Positions 10,542-22,110 of a stretch of DNA of 64,000 nt are shown here, one piece after another. Within the stretch, counting starts at the first letter, position 1. Each line of letters starts with the position of its first letter. Source of the DNA: Bradyrhizobium ivorense (GTDB lineage Bacteria; Pseudomonadota; Alphaproteobacteria; Rhizobiales; Xanthobacteraceae); the NCBI RefSeq assembly GCF_900696085.1, contig NZ_CAADFC020000009.1, positions 372,001-436,000 on the forward strand. The letters are read 5' to 3'. The position numbers and the translations under genes were made by a program. Below the pieces are notes generated by a model. The model had not been told where the DNA came from and ran no database searches. It worked only from the letters and a program-made list of their open reading frames with translations.

Positions 10542-11687
10542 TCAGCGTTTGTAGGTATTGGGAACGAAAGGCGTGGCGGCGACCTTGAGCGGCAGCCGCT
10601 GGCCGCGCACTTCGGCGAAAACCGTGGTGCCTGTGGCAGAAAGCGATGTCGGCAGATAGCCCATCGCGACCGGCGCATTGAGGCTCGGGCCAAAGCCGCC
10701 CGAGGTCACCTTGCCGATCGGCTCGGTCGAGGCCGGATCGGCGAACAGGATCGCGCCCTCGCGCACCGGGGCGCGACCGTCCGGCCGCAGCCCGACGCGG
10801 CGGCGCGATGCGCCCTGCGCGAATTGGGCGAGGATCTTGTCGGCGCCGGGAAAGCCGCCGGCGCGCCCGCCGCCATTGCGGCGGACCTTTTGCACCGACC
10901 ATTCCAGCGCACCCTCGACTGGCGTGGTCGTGGTGTCGATGTCGTGGCCGTACAGGCACAGACCGGCCTCGAGCCGCAGGCTGTCGCGGGCACCGAGCCC
11001 GATCGGCAGCACGTCGGGATTGTCGAGCAGGGCGGTGACCAGCGCCTCGGCCTTGTCCGCCGGCACGGAAATCTCAAAACCGTCCTCGCCGGTATAGCCG
11101 GAGCGCGAGACGAAACAGTCGATGCCGGCGACGCGGCGCGGGCCGGCATCCATGAATTTCATCGAACCGACATCCGGGCAGAATTTCGCCAGCGCCGATT
11201 CGGCCTTCGGTCCCTGCAGCGCGATCAGCGCGCGGTCGGCCAGCGCCACGATCTCGCAGGCGTCGGAGAGGTGCGCGCGCAGATGCGCCTCGTCCTCGTC
11301 CTTGCAGGCGGCGTTGACCACCAGGAACAAATGGTCGCCGAAATTCGCGACCATGAGGTCGTCGAGCAGCCCGCCGTCTTCATTGGTGAATTGCGCGTAG
11401 CGCTGCCGTCCCGGCGCGATGCCCAAAATATCCTGCGGCACCAGTTTCTCCAGCGCGAGCGCGGCGTCCGCGAGCTTGCCGGATTTCGGCCGCAGCGCCA
11501 GCTGGCCCATGTGGGAGACGTCGAACAGCCCGGCGTTGCTGCGGGTGTGCAGGTGCTCCTTCAGCACGCCGGCGGCGTATTGCACCGGCATGTCATAGCC
11601 GGCGAACGGCACCATCTTGGCCCCACGCGCGATGTGCAGCGCGTGCAGCGGGGTCTGTTTCAGCGGGGAAGTTTCGCGCGCAAGCAT
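10542..11687 (-). CDS. gcvT: Aminomethyltransferase (glycine cleavage T protein)
   Basis: GcvT releases ammonia from aminomethyl-lipoyl-GcvH and passes the C1 unit to tetrahydrofolate. The product, 381 residues from ATG 11687 (a GTG at 11690 is also in frame), has the family markers MVPFAGYDMPVQY, GLFDVSHMGQ and, towards the end, GYLP. AGGG lies upstream. It is the first gene of the operon, and the 5' leader carries two glycine aptamers. A short low-complexity loop (NGGGRAGGFPGADK) interrupts the C-terminal third. Confidence 0.96.
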   Translation of the reverse strand: MLARETSPLKQTPLHALHIARGAKMVPFAGYDMPVQYAAGVLKEHLHTRSNAGLFDVSHMGQLALRPKSGKLADAALALEKLVPQDILGIAPGRQRYAQFTNEDGGLLDDLMVANFGDHLFLVVNAACKDEDEAHLRAHLSDACEIVALADRALIALQGPKAESALAKFCPDVGSMKFMDAGPRRVAGIDCFVSRSGYTGEDGFEISVPADKAEALVTALLDNPDVLPIGLGARDSLRLEAGLCLYGHDIDTTTTPVEGALEWSVQKVRRNGGGRAGGFPGADKILAQFAQGASRRRVGLRPDGRAPVREGAILFADPASTEPIGKVTSGGFGPSLNAPVAMGYLPTSLSATGTTVFAEVRGQRLPLKVAATPFVPNTYKR

Positions 11688-11744
11688 CACAGGGCCCTCG
11701 CGGTTCCCGCGGGGACCTATTTCCCCTTGAGAAACCTGCAGAAA

Positions 11745-11916
11745 GCCCCATCTGTCGCTTTGCCTGAGAGTATTATCCCGTCGGCGGACGCATCGGGGTC
11801 GAACCCCAGCGCCTCTTTCCAGATGTCAGACGTCACGCGGTCCTTTTGCCTGAGAGTTTCCGGGGCGGTTGCTCCTTCGGCGCCGGCGGGTAGGGCCGGT
11901 CTCTCCCGACGTGACG
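11745..11916 (-). ncRNA. Glycine riboswitch, tandem aptamers
   Basis: Read on the minus strand, two copies of the diagnostic CTCTCAGGCAAA core occur (complement of 11844-11856 and 11758-11770), the first preceded by GGGAGAG at about 11901-11907. This is the classic two-aptamer glycine sensor, placed 60 to 230 bases before gcvT, where it switches on glycine cleavage when glycine is plentiful. I do not see a clear terminator before gcvT, so the expression platform may act at translation. Confidence 0.93.
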
Positions 11917-12120
11917 GGGTAACAGATAAGATGGAAACACGACGCCACCAAGGCTGTCAACGCAGCCGCAGCAACTATCCCATGCGGTGTTGTGTGCTGC
12001 GGCAAGCTTATGATCCGCCTGCACAGTTTCTGGACACCGCCGCCCGCAATGTCTAAAAGCGTTCGGCCGGAAAAATACGGTATTTTGCGCCCGACCGGCC
12101 CATTTTCCGATTGGATGAAC

Positions 12121-14793
<2,673 letters not shown>

Positions 14794-14808
14794 CGGAGAG
14801 GCACGATC

Positions 14809-16062
14809 GTGACCACGGTTCCGGGCAAGCGCATTGGCAGCGACCCGGAGCTGCGGGAGCGACTCTACGAGCTGCTTGAACGCGATGACCTGCCGCATTC
14901 CGGCGGGTCGCGGTTTGCCCGCTTCATCGTCGCCATCATCGCCGCCGACGTGCTGGCGGCGATCCTGGCCTCGGAGCCCGAGATCGATGCCCGGTTCGGC
15001 TGGCTGCTGACGACGGTCGAGATCGGCGCCGTCGTCGCCTTCGCGCTGGAATATGCCGCGCGGCTCTGGAGCGTGGTCGGCCATTCCTTGCGTCACATGA
15101 CGCCGCTCAGGGCGCGACTGGAATACGCGCTGTCAGCCCTCGGCCTGATCGATCTGCTGGCCTTCCTGCCGTCGGCGGTCGCGCTGGTGATCGGCGACAA
15201 GACCGCGCTGGTGCTGTTCGGCATGCTGCCGTTCCTCAAGCTGGTGCGCTATTCGCCGGCGCTGCGCTCGCTGCTCGCGGCGCTGCACGCCGAGCGGCGC
15301 ACGCTGTTCGGCTGCCTCGTGATCCTGACCGGCGCGGTGCTGCTGTTCGCCGCGCTGCTCTATGCCATCGAGCACAAGGTGCAGCCGGACAAGTTCGGCA
15401 CCATGCCGCAGGCGATGTGGTGGGCGATCGTGACGCTCGGCACCGTCGGCTATGGCGACGTCGTGCCGGTGACGCCGCTCGGGCGGATCGTCACGGTGTT
15501 CGCGATCGTGGTCGGCTTTGCGATGATCGCGCTGCCGGTCGCGATCGTCTCGACCGCGTTTGCCGAGGAGGTGCGGCGCCGCGATTTCGTCGTGACCTGG
15601 GGCATGCTGGCGCGGGTGCCGCTGTTCGCCCATCTCGGCGCCGCCGAGATCGCCGACATCATGCGGCTGCTGCGGGCGCAGACCATCGAGCCGGGCGAGG
15701 TGCTGGTGCGGCGCGGGGACGCGGCGTCGTCGATGTACTTCATCACCTCGGGCGAGGTCGAGATCGACCTGCCGGGCCAGCGGGTGCGGCTGTCCGACGG
15801 CAGCTTCTTCGGCGAGATCGCGCTGCTCCGGCGCACCAAGCGCTCGGGCACCGTGACGGCAATCCACAAGAGCAGGCTGCTGGTGCTCGATGCGCAGGAT
15901 TTTCATGCGTTGATCGAGCGCATGCCGGCGCTCGCGGCGCATGTGAAGGAGACCGCGGAGGCGCGGCTCGCCGACACCGTCGTGGCCGGCGGCGGCGATG
16001 TCGCACCCGGCGAGATCGCGCACGCGGCGCCGGCGGAAACCGACGGCGGCAATCGGGATTAG
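14809..16062 (+). CDS. Cyclic-nucleotide-gated potassium channel, MloK1-like
   Basis: A 417-residue inner-membrane channel. It has six predicted membrane helices: S1 about 37-55, S2 about 67-88, S3 about 108-128, an S4-like FLKLVRYSPALR with few charges, S5 about 167-187, and S6 about 225-250. The pore loop carries the K+ filter TVGYGD (about 212-217). A C-terminal cyclic-nucleotide-binding domain (about 265-375) contains FFGEIALLRRTKRSGTV, the phosphate-binding cassette with its Arg. This matches the Mesorhizobium MloK1 layout. It starts at GTG 14809, 15 bases after alaS, so it may be read through from alaS. Confidence 0.92.
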   Translation: MTTVPGKRIGSDPELRERLYELLERDDLPHSGGSRFARFIVAIIAADVLAAILASEPEIDARFGWLLTTVEIGAVVAFALEYAARLWSVVGHSLRHMTPLRARLEYALSALGLIDLLAFLPSAVALVIGDKTALVLFGMLPFLKLVRYSPALRSLLAALHAERRTLFGCLVILTGAVLLFAALLYAIEHKVQPDKFGTMPQAMWWAIVTLGTVGYGDVVPVTPLGRIVTVFAIVVGFAMIALPVAIVSTAFAEEVRRRDFVVTWGMLARVPLFAHLGAAEIADIMRLLRAQTIEPGEVLVRRGDAASSMYFITSGEVEIDLPGQRVRLSDGSFFGEIALLRRTKRSGTVTAIHKSRLLVLDAQDFHALIERMPALAAHVKETAEARLADTVVAGGGDVAPGEIAHAAPAETDGGNRD

Positions 16063-16288
16063 GGTGCGTCCTCATGAATTTGGGACGCCGCTTTCGGGGG
16101 CGAAGGGGACACGCGACCCGACTCCAGCAATATCGTCTTGTGACCCGAAGTGGACCTATGCGGTGCGTGAGGTGAACGCCAGCACGGAGCCTGGTGCTCG
16201 TCGTTCCGCCGATCGAAAGCGATTCCGTAGACCGGCGGGCATACGTCGTTCCCTTTCATGATTCGATGGATCATTCGGCAAAGGCGGC

Positions 16289-17185
16289 TCACGCAATGGG
16301 CGGATTTTCTTCGAGACGCTCGATCAACAATTCAGTGAGGGCCTGTACCTTCCGTGAGGGATGTTGGCCCGGCGGGCGAACGACGTATGCACCTGCCGAA
16401 GGTGGTGGATGGCGTTTCATGACGGCAACGAGCGCGCCGGATGCAATGTATTGATGGGTCACGCAATCGGGGAGCCAAGCGACGCCAAGTCCTGCTGCCG
16501 CGGCGACGGCGAGAGCTGTGCCGTTGTCGGCCTTGAAGCGCCCGCGCGGATGAACCGTGACGATTTCGTCTCCATTCATGAATTGCCAGGTTTCGGTGCC
16601 TTGCATCAGCGCTTCATGAGCGATGAGCTCGTCCAGCGTCTCCGGGACACCGTGCGCCTTGATATAGTCCGGGCTCGCGACAAGTTTTCCGTAGATCCGT
16701 CCGACACGTCTCGCGATCAGGTTGGAGTCTTGAAGATAGCCGACCCGAATGGCGCAATCGAATCCCTCGGCAACGATATCGACGAAGCGATCACTATAGG
16801 CAGTGTGAACGTGAAGCTGCGGGTGACGTCGCGCCATTTCCGCGATTATGGGAGCGAAGTGGGTCGGGCCGAAAGTAAGCGGCACAGATATTCGCAGGCG
16901 GCCGCGAAGATCGCCTGCGGGTCGGATGATTTCCTTGGCGGCTTCGATCTCGGCGCGGACTATGGCTGCATGGTTTCGAAACGTGACGCCGGCTTCCGTG
17001 AGAGCGGCGCCGCGGGTGGTTCTTGCAAGAAGCTGGACGCCTAGCTCCGTTTCAAGCCGGAGTAGCCGTCGGCTCACAATCGATTTCGAGACGCCGAGCC
17101 GGCGCGCAGCGCCCGAAATGCCTCCAGCATCGGCAACCTCGACGAATGTAGTCACGTCTTCAATGTCCAACTCGGCGTTCCCCAC
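16289..17185 (-). CDS. LysR-family transcriptional regulator
   Basis: Typical LTTR of 298 residues from the GTG at 17185: an N-terminal winged helix-turn-helix (TFVEVADAGGISGAARRLG, then SKSIVSRRLLRLE) and a C-terminal effector-binding domain with the pattern GRLRISVPLTFG. The start is uncertain: TTG 17170 is possible, and the frame extends to an ATG at 17272, which would come within 27 bases of the divergent gene's start. The divergent isochorismatase-like gene at 17299 is the probable target, and the 113-base gap would hold the shared operator. Effector unknown. Confidence 0.88.
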   Translation of the reverse strand: MGNAELDIEDVTTFVEVADAGGISGAARRLGVSKSIVSRRLLRLETELGVQLLARTTRGAALTEAGVTFRNHAAIVRAEIEAAKEIIRPAGDLRGRLRISVPLTFGPTHFAPIIAEMARRHPQLHVHTAYSDRFVDIVAEGFDCAIRVGYLQDSNLIARRVGRIYGKLVASPDYIKAHGVPETLDELIAHEALMQGTETWQFMNGDEIVTVHPRGRFKADNGTALAVAAAAGLGVAWLPDCVTHQYIASGALVAVMKRHPPPSAGAYVVRPPGQHPSRKVQALTELLIERLEENPPIA

Positions 17186-17298
17186 TTTGCGACACAGCTC
17201 GCCAGAATTGGGGCCTATCGTATCAGAAACAGGAATGACAAGTGTCTGGGCACGGCGCCGCAGCCGGCGCATGTCTCACCACAAGAGAGGATATGTTC

Positions 17299-17952
17299 AT
17301 GAGCTTTCGTAATGGGCTTGCTTCGCTTCTTCGCCCTGAAGATTCGGTGCTCGTTCTGATCGACCACCAGCCTTACCAGCTTGCGAATCTGAACAGCCAC
17401 GATCCGCACATGGTGGTCAACAATTCGACAGCGCTGGCGAAGGCCGCGAAGGCTTTCGGTGTTCCCACCATCTTGACGAGCGTGATCGCCGATCGCGGCG
17501 GTCTCATCTTCCCCCAGATCACCGATGTCTTCCCCGGTCAGGAGGTGATCGACCGGACGTTCATCAACACCTGGCAAGATCGAAAGGTGGTCGACGCGGT
17601 CAAGGCCACCGGCCGCAAGCAGCTCATCATCGCCGGCCTATGGACCGAAATTTGCGTTGCGATGCCGACCATCCAGGCGCTCGGCGAAGGTTGGGATGTG
17701 ACGGTTGTCACCGATGCGTCCGGCGGCACTTCGGTCGAGGCCCACGAGGTCGCCATCCAGCGCATGATCGCGGCCGGCGCGAACATGATGACCTGGCTGG
17801 CAGTGGCTTCGGAGTGGCAGCGCGACTGGGCCCGGACAGAGCATGCCGCTGAGCTTTCGGAGCTGCTTGTGCAGCATGCCGCCGGCAGCGGCATCGCCTT
17901 CCTGTGGGAGCAGCAACTGCTCAATACACCGGTGTCGAGCACCGCACGCTGA
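17299..17952 (+). CDS. Isochorismatase-family hydrolase, YcaC-like
   Basis: A 217-residue cysteine hydrolase. The pattern matches YcaC: the catalytic Asp in LVLIDHQPYQ, a FINTWQDRKVVDAVKATGRKQ block, and the nucleophilic Cys in GLWTEICVAMPT. The mid-region VVTDASGGTSVEAHEVAIQRM and the following MMTWLAVASEWQRDW are also YcaC-like. Start ATG 17299 is chosen because AGAGAGG (17284-17290) is eight bases upstream; ATG 17293 is too close. The substrate is not known for this subgroup. It is divergent from, and likely controlled by, the LysR gene. Confidence 0.88.
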   Translation: MSFRNGLASLLRPEDSVLVLIDHQPYQLANLNSHDPHMVVNNSTALAKAAKAFGVPTILTSVIADRGGLIFPQITDVFPGQEVIDRTFINTWQDRKVVDAVKATGRKQLIIAGLWTEICVAMPTIQALGEGWDVTVVTDASGGTSVEAHEVAIQRMIAAGANMMTWLAVASEWQRDWARTEHAAELSELLVQHAAGSGIAFLWEQQLLNTPVSSTAR

Positions 17953-17977
17953 TCTAACCGGGGGTGACGAGAACCAC

Positions 17978-18081
17978 TAAAGCGCGATGAGATTGGATCG
18001 AATCATCATCGCGCTTTAGCTCTTTGTTTGAGCATGATCTTTTCGGAAAACCGCTTCGCACTTTTCCGGATCATGCTCTAG
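17978..18081. repeat. Composite dispersed repeat (AAAGCGCGATGA and GAGCATGATC elements)
   Basis: A perfect 12-base inverted repeat (AAAGCGCGATGA 17979-17990; TCATCGCGCTTT 18006-18017) is followed by a second hairpin from GAGCATGATC through GGAAAACCGCTTCGCACTTT to GATCATGCTC. The second part recurs at 41838-41892. It separates convergent genes and may serve as a bidirectional terminator. Confidence 0.8.
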
Positions 18082-18587
18082 TGTCCGTCGCCCTTGCGCA
18101 GGAAGACGTAATCCGCCGCATAGGGCGCGCCCGTCAGCGCGCCGGGCTTGTCGCAGGAGCCGTCGAGCTGGCCGCCCGAGGTGTTGATGCGCTGCACGGT
18201 GGTCACAGCGGACAGCACGCCCTCGCCGCGGTGGGAGATCACTGTAAGCTTCAGCCAGGGGATATCGGCGGCGGTGGCGCCGGGTGCGGTGCCGGCGGTG
18301 CGCCCGGTGACGGCGCTGCCGTCGACATGCTCCCAGTTCGGCCCGGCATAGTGCCGGCCGATGGTGCGGCCGCCCTCGATCAGGGTGGCGACCGGCTCGC
18401 GAAACGACCAGGCGAGCTTGCCGTCGGTGACCGGCTTGCACTCATAGACCTGGGCGCCCACGGCGTGGAGGGTGAGGACCACGGTCTCGCCCGGTGCCGC
18501 GATGGCGTCGGGCAGTGGATCGGCGGCCAGCGCCGCCGACCCGGTCAGCAACAGCGCTGCGAGCGTGACGCTCCTGAGAAGGGTCAT
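18078..18587 (-). CDS. DUF3455 secreted protein
   Basis: A 169-residue exported protein with a Sec signal peptide (LRSVTLAALLLTGSAALAA) at residues 3-21. The mature part has the DUF3455 pattern: an early VLTLHAVGAQVYECKP, then GRHYAGPNWEHVDGS, WLKLTV and VQRINTSGGQLDGSCD with a conserved Cys. The family is probably periplasmic and of unknown function. It lies 35 bases downstream of icd on the same strand and may be co-transcribed. The stop overlaps the edge of a dispersed repeat. Confidence 0.8.
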   Translation of the reverse strand: MTLLRSVTLAALLLTGSAALAADPLPDAIAAPGETVVLTLHAVGAQVYECKPVTDGKLAWSFREPVATLIEGGRTIGRHYAGPNWEHVDGSAVTGRTAGTAPGATAADIPWLKLTVISHRGEGVLSAVTTVQRINTSGGQLDGSCDKPGALTGAPYAADYVFLRKGDGH

Positions 18588-18622
18588 GGTCACGCCCGCT
18601 GCTCTGTTCCGTGACGACGGCG

Positions 18623-19834
18623 TCAGGCCATCGCCTTCACGAGGTTGTCGGAGACCTTGTCGAGGAATCCGGTGGTCGAGAGCCAGCGCTGGTCGGCGCC
18701 GACCAGGAGCGCGAGATCCTTGGTCATGTAGCCTTCCTCGACGGTCGCGACGCAGACCTTCTCCAGCGTGGTGGCGAACTTCGCCAGCGCCTCGTTGTTG
18801 TCGAGCTTGGCGCGGTGGGCGAGGCCTCGGGTCCAGGCGAAGATCGAGGCGATCGAGTTGGTCGAGGTCTCCTTGCCCTTCTGGTGCTCGCGGTAGTGGC
18901 GGGTCACGGTGCCGTGGGCGGCTTCGGCTTCCACCGTCTTGCCGTCCGGGGTCAGCAGCACCGAGGTCATCAGGCCGAGCGAGCCGTAGCCCTGGGCCAC
19001 GGTGTCGGACTGCACGTCGCCGTCGTAGTTCTTGCAGGCCCAGACATAGCCGCCGGACCATTTCAGCGCCGAGGCCACCATGTCGTCGATCAGGCGGTGC
19101 TCGTAGGTCAGGCCCTTGGCCTCGAATTCCTTCTTGAACTCGCGGTCGTAGATGTCCTGGAAGATGTCCTTGAAGCGGCCGTCATAGACCTTGAGGATCG
19201 TGTTCTTGGTCGACAGGTACACCGGATAGTTGCGCAGCAGGCCGTAGTTGAGCGAGGCGCGGGCGAAGTCGATGATGGAGTCGTCGAGATTGTACATCTC
19301 CATCGCGACGCCGGCGCCGGGCGCCTTGAACACTTCGCGCTCGATCACGGTGCCGTCCTCGCCGACGAACTTCAGCGACAGCGTGCCCTTGCCCGGGAAC
19401 TTGATGTCGGTGGCGCGGTACTGGTCGCCATAGGCGTGGCGGCCGATGATGATCGGCTTGGTCCAGCCGGGAACCAGCCGCGGCACGTTCTTGCAGATGA
19501 TCGGCTCGCGGAAGATCACGCCGCCGAGGATGTTGCGGATGGTGCCGTTCGGCGACTTCCACATCTGCTTGAGGCCGAATTCCTTCACCCGGGCCTCGTC
19601 CGGGGTGATGGTGGCGCACTTCACGCCGACGCCGACCTTCTTGATGGCTTCGGCGGCGTCGATGGTCACCTGGTCATTGGTTTCGTCGCGGTATTCCATC
19701 CCCAGATCGAAATACAGCAGCTCGACATCCAGGAACGGGTTGATCAGCTTGTCCTTGATGTACTGCCAGATGATCCGGGTCATCTCGTCGCCATCGAGTT
19801 CGACGACGGGGTTGGACACCTTGATTTTTGCCAT
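18623..19834 (-). CDS. icd: Isocitrate dehydrogenase, NADP-dependent
   Basis: This enzyme oxidatively decarboxylates isocitrate to 2-oxoglutarate in the TCA cycle. The 403-residue protein is the eukaryote-like, homodimeric type found in Rhizobiales: it starts [20 protein letters not shown] and contains [11 protein letters not shown] (substrate loop), the metal-binding Asp regions ([10 protein letters not shown] and [10 protein letters not shown]) and [14 protein letters not shown]. The start at 19834 is fixed by homology; a longer frame to 19864 is unlikely. DUF3455 follows on the same strand. Confidence 0.97.
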   Translation of the reverse strand: MAKIKVSNPVVELDGDEMTRIIWQYIKDKLINPFLDVELLYFDLGMEYRDETNDQVTIDAAEAIKKVGVGVKCATITPDEARVKEFGLKQMWKSPNGTIRNILGGVIFREPIICKNVPRLVPGWTKPIIIGRHAYGDQYRATDIKFPGKGTLSLKFVGEDGTVIEREVFKAPGAGVAMEMYNLDDSIIDFARASLNYGLLRNYPVYLSTKNTILKVYDGRFKDIFQDIYDREFKKEFEAKGLTYEHRLIDDMVASALKWSGGYVWACKNYDGDVQSDTVAQGYGSLGLMTSVLLTPDGKTVEAEAAHGTVTRHYREHQKGKETSTNSIASIFAWTRGLAHRAKLDNNEALAKFATTLEKVCVATVEEGYMTKDLALLVGADQRWLSTTGFLDKVSDNLVKAMA

Positions 19835-19949
19835 GACGGAGAGGCCCTCTTGGGAATAGCGCACTGACGGCGGGAAGTGGATTCCCCCGCGCTATAGCAC
19901 CGCCCGGGGGCGGGCGGAAGCGGACGGGGTATGCACTTTAAGCCCATCT

Positions 19950-20068
19950 TTTAGCCGAGAACCGCCATCTGACGGCGGCTCTCGGTCCGCTTTCTGGACG
20001 GGTTTTCTTCACGCGAACCGGTGCCCACCCCGGATCAAGTCCGGTGCCCGCTTCGCTTGAAAACCCTT
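19950..20068. repeat. Hairpin and dispersed repeat between convergently spaced minus-strand genes
   Basis: CCGAGAACCGCC...GGCGGCTCTCGG (about 19955-19986) forms a hairpin. The next part, GGGTTTTCTTCACGCGAACCGG ending ...CGCTTGAAAACCC, is an inverted repeat of a type seen again at 59605-59653. It lies downstream of the alpha/beta hydrolase gene and could terminate it. Confidence 0.65.
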
Positions 20069-21796
20069 CTAAAAAAGCACCTGAGTGGCCGTGCCGGCCA
20101 CGATGTACCAGGTCACGAACAGGCCGGAGATCAGGGCGCCGGGCAGGCTCGATCCGGTCCGCCGCCAGGTGAAGGTGGCGATCACGGCCACGATCGCCAG
20201 CAGCGGCACGAACTGGATCGCGACAATGGTCGACAGCGGCACGAAGCCGGGGTCGGGGACCGGGTTGAACAGCTTTCCGGTCAGCCACAGCGTGCCGTAT
20301 TGCAGCACCAGCAACACGATGAAGCCGAGCGTCAGGGCGAAGATGTTGGTGAGGTAGAGCGCCCCGCGCGGGGCGTCCATGGTCGAGAAATTCCGGTGCA
20401 GCAGGTGCAGCGCCACGACGAAAAACGCCGTGAACGGAATCAGATAGATCAGGAAGATGAGGAATTGCTTCGCGCTCATCAACTTCAGCGCGATGATCCA
20501 GAACCTGAAGTCGATCTTGAAGGCGAGGTCGGCGAGCCACAGCGCGGCATAGCCGACCGCAACCGAGGCCAGCGCGATCGCGATCGACTGCCCGACCAGG
20601 CCGGACCGGCTGGCGCGCTTCGGAGCGAGCCACATCAAGGCGAGCGTGATCAGGCCGTTGATGATGGCCCAGACCAGGATCTGGTTGGTGATGCCCTGCG
20701 GCAGCAATTTGCTCGGAGTCACGACGGTGCCGCCCAGCGCAAAGGCCGGGTAATAGGTCAGCGCCGGAATGAAGGCGGTCAGGATAAAGGCCGCGGTCCA
20801 GCGCCGGCCGCTCGCGGCCTGGTGCGGCGGCATGGTGCCGTCGTCGATCGCCGGCAGCCGCAGTCGGGAGAACATCGCCGCCTCCAGCAGCCCGTCGAAG
20901 GTGCCGATCACCAGCGCCACGAAGCCGAGCAGCGCGATCAAGGTGCCGATCTCCTTGCGGAACCAGATCTGGTCATCGACCGGGCGCGGCGTGCCGCCCT
21001 TCAGCGTGGTGGCGAACCAGTCCAGCGCAAAGCCGATCGCCTCCGACGAGATGTGCTCGGCAGGGTGGGTCATCGCCGGCGTGTACAGCACCCGCGCGGT
21101 GCCGACAGCCGGATCGCCATAGACCTTGCCGGGCTCGACCGGCCCTTGGGTGCCGAACAGCGCCCAGAGCTTTTGGCTTTTTGTCACGTCGCGGGCGAGG
21201 TCGACGCCCCACATCAGGGTGGAGAATTCCTCGTACTGCGCGAACACCAAAGCGGTGTTGCGCGGCCAGCTCGTGGTGCCGTCGGCGGCGAACGGCTTTC
21301 CGGTCGAGGAGCCCTCCAGCACCACCGACTTGTAGTCGTTGGGCATGGCAGCCGCCGCCGCCAGCACGGTCCAGCCGCCCATCGAATGGCCTTCGAGGCC
21401 GATGTTCTCCTTGTCGACGATCTCGAGGCTGCGCAGATAGGCGAGGCCGTCAGGGCCGCCAAACCCGTTGGCGAACGACGGCGGGTCGCTGTAGCCGTGG
21501 CCGGTCTGGTCGAGCGCCAGCACGACATAGCCGCGGCGGGCGAACTCGATGGCAAAGCCGTCCTGGGTCTCGCGCGAATTGATGTAGCCGTGGACCGCGA
21601 GGATGCCGGGCACCGGGATCTGCGGCGTGGCATTCGGCGGGATGTAGAGCAGGGCGCTCATGGTGTTGCCCTTGGCGCCCTTGAACCTGATGTCCTCGAT
21701 CCGGATGCCGCCGGCGGTCTGGGTGAGGTAGGCGAGCAGCCCGCCGGCCACGATCAGAACCACGCCCAACATCGCCAGCGTCCATCTGCCCCGCAT
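20069..21796 (-). CDS. Alpha/beta hydrolase fused to a polytopic membrane domain
   Basis: A 575-residue protein. Residues 6-25 form a membrane anchor. Residues about 35-290 are an alpha/beta hydrolase: an HGY oxyanion region (LAVHGYINSRETQDG), nucleophile elbow GLEGHSMGG with Ser at about 138, and candidate acid and base in the segment up to THPAEH. After about residue 295 there are seven or so hydrophobic helices (for example GTLIALLGFVALVIGTF, IIALKLMSAKQFLIFLIYL, IVAVIATF). The catalytic part should therefore face the periplasm. Substrate unknown; the membrane half suggests a lipid or transported substrate. It is a single gene bordered by repeats. Confidence 0.75.
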   Translation of the reverse strand: MRGRWTLAMLGVVLIVAGGLLAYLTQTAGGIRIEDIRFKGAKGNTMSALLYIPPNATPQIPVPGILAVHGYINSRETQDGFAIEFARRGYVVLALDQTGHGYSDPPSFANGFGGPDGLAYLRSLEIVDKENIGLEGHSMGGWTVLAAAAAMPNDYKSVVLEGSSTGKPFAADGTTSWPRNTALVFAQYEEFSTLMWGVDLARDVTKSQKLWALFGTQGPVEPGKVYGDPAVGTARVLYTPAMTHPAEHISSEAIGFALDWFATTLKGGTPRPVDDQIWFRKEIGTLIALLGFVALVIGTFDGLLEAAMFSRLRLPAIDDGTMPPHQAASGRRWTAAFILTAFIPALTYYPAFALGGTVVTPSKLLPQGITNQILVWAIINGLITLALMWLAPKRASRSGLVGQSIAIALASVAVGYAALWLADLAFKIDFRFWIIALKLMSAKQFLIFLIYLIPFTAFFVVALHLLHRNFSTMDAPRGALYLTNIFALTLGFIVLLVLQYGTLWLTGKLFNPVPDPGFVPLSTIVAIQFVPLLAIVAVIATFTWRRTGSSLPGALISGLFVTWYIVAGTATQVLF

Positions 21797-22040
21797 TGTC
21801 GTTCCCCGTGCCGTTTCTGCTGCTTCGGCCGTTAAACCGGCGCCTGAAGCCCGGCTTTACAGCTTCGCTTTGGTTGTGGTTGATAGCCTATCCGTGGCTG
21901 AAGCGCGCGCAAAGCGCAGTCCCCGCCTTGCACCATTGTGATTCCGGCTGAGGATTCGCAAGCGCCGCTAACCCTGTTATCTCCTTGGAGAAATCGGATT
22001 TGGCCAGGGCCGGCGCAGGGCTGCGGCCGATGCCCCGCAT
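21797..22040. other. Intergenic region between divergent genes
   Basis: The start of a 314-base gap between the divergent hydrolase and trmJ genes. I see no gene and no clear promoter here; the last 70 bases before trmJ hold the repeat structure listed separately. Confidence 0.4.
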
Positions 22041-22042
22041 GA

Positions 22043-22103
22043 GATCTTGAATCAGTCTCCTCGGAAGCTGATTCAAAATCTTCAGATGTTGAATCAGAAG
22101 GTG
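22043..22103 (+). promoter_or_regulatory. Mutually exclusive hairpins before the trmJ ribosome site
   Basis: TTGAATCAG occurs at 22047-22055 and again at 22089-22097, with its exact complement CTGATTCAA at 22068-22076 between them. The middle element can pair with either flank, each stem being extended by a GAT/ATC trio. The right-hand copy is immediately followed by the Shine-Dalgarno AAGG (22098-22101), seven to nine bases before ATG 22111. The right hairpin would crowd the ribosome site and the left one would free it. Confidence 0.6.
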
Positions 22104-22110
22104 AAGTGAG

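Noticed and set aside
11992..12120. N-terminal extension of AlaS
   Set aside because: The extra 43 codons have no homology pattern and the usual AlaS N-terminus begins at 12121.
16063..16288. Gene remnant between the K+ channel and LysR genes
   Set aside because: Short frames on both strands have no consistent composition or motif; nothing supportable remains.
20021..21835. A 604-codon plus-strand open frame opposite the alpha/beta hydrolase
   Set aside because: Composition is Gln/Arg/His-rich in the way typical of antisense frames; the minus-strand product has clear catalytic and membrane motifs.
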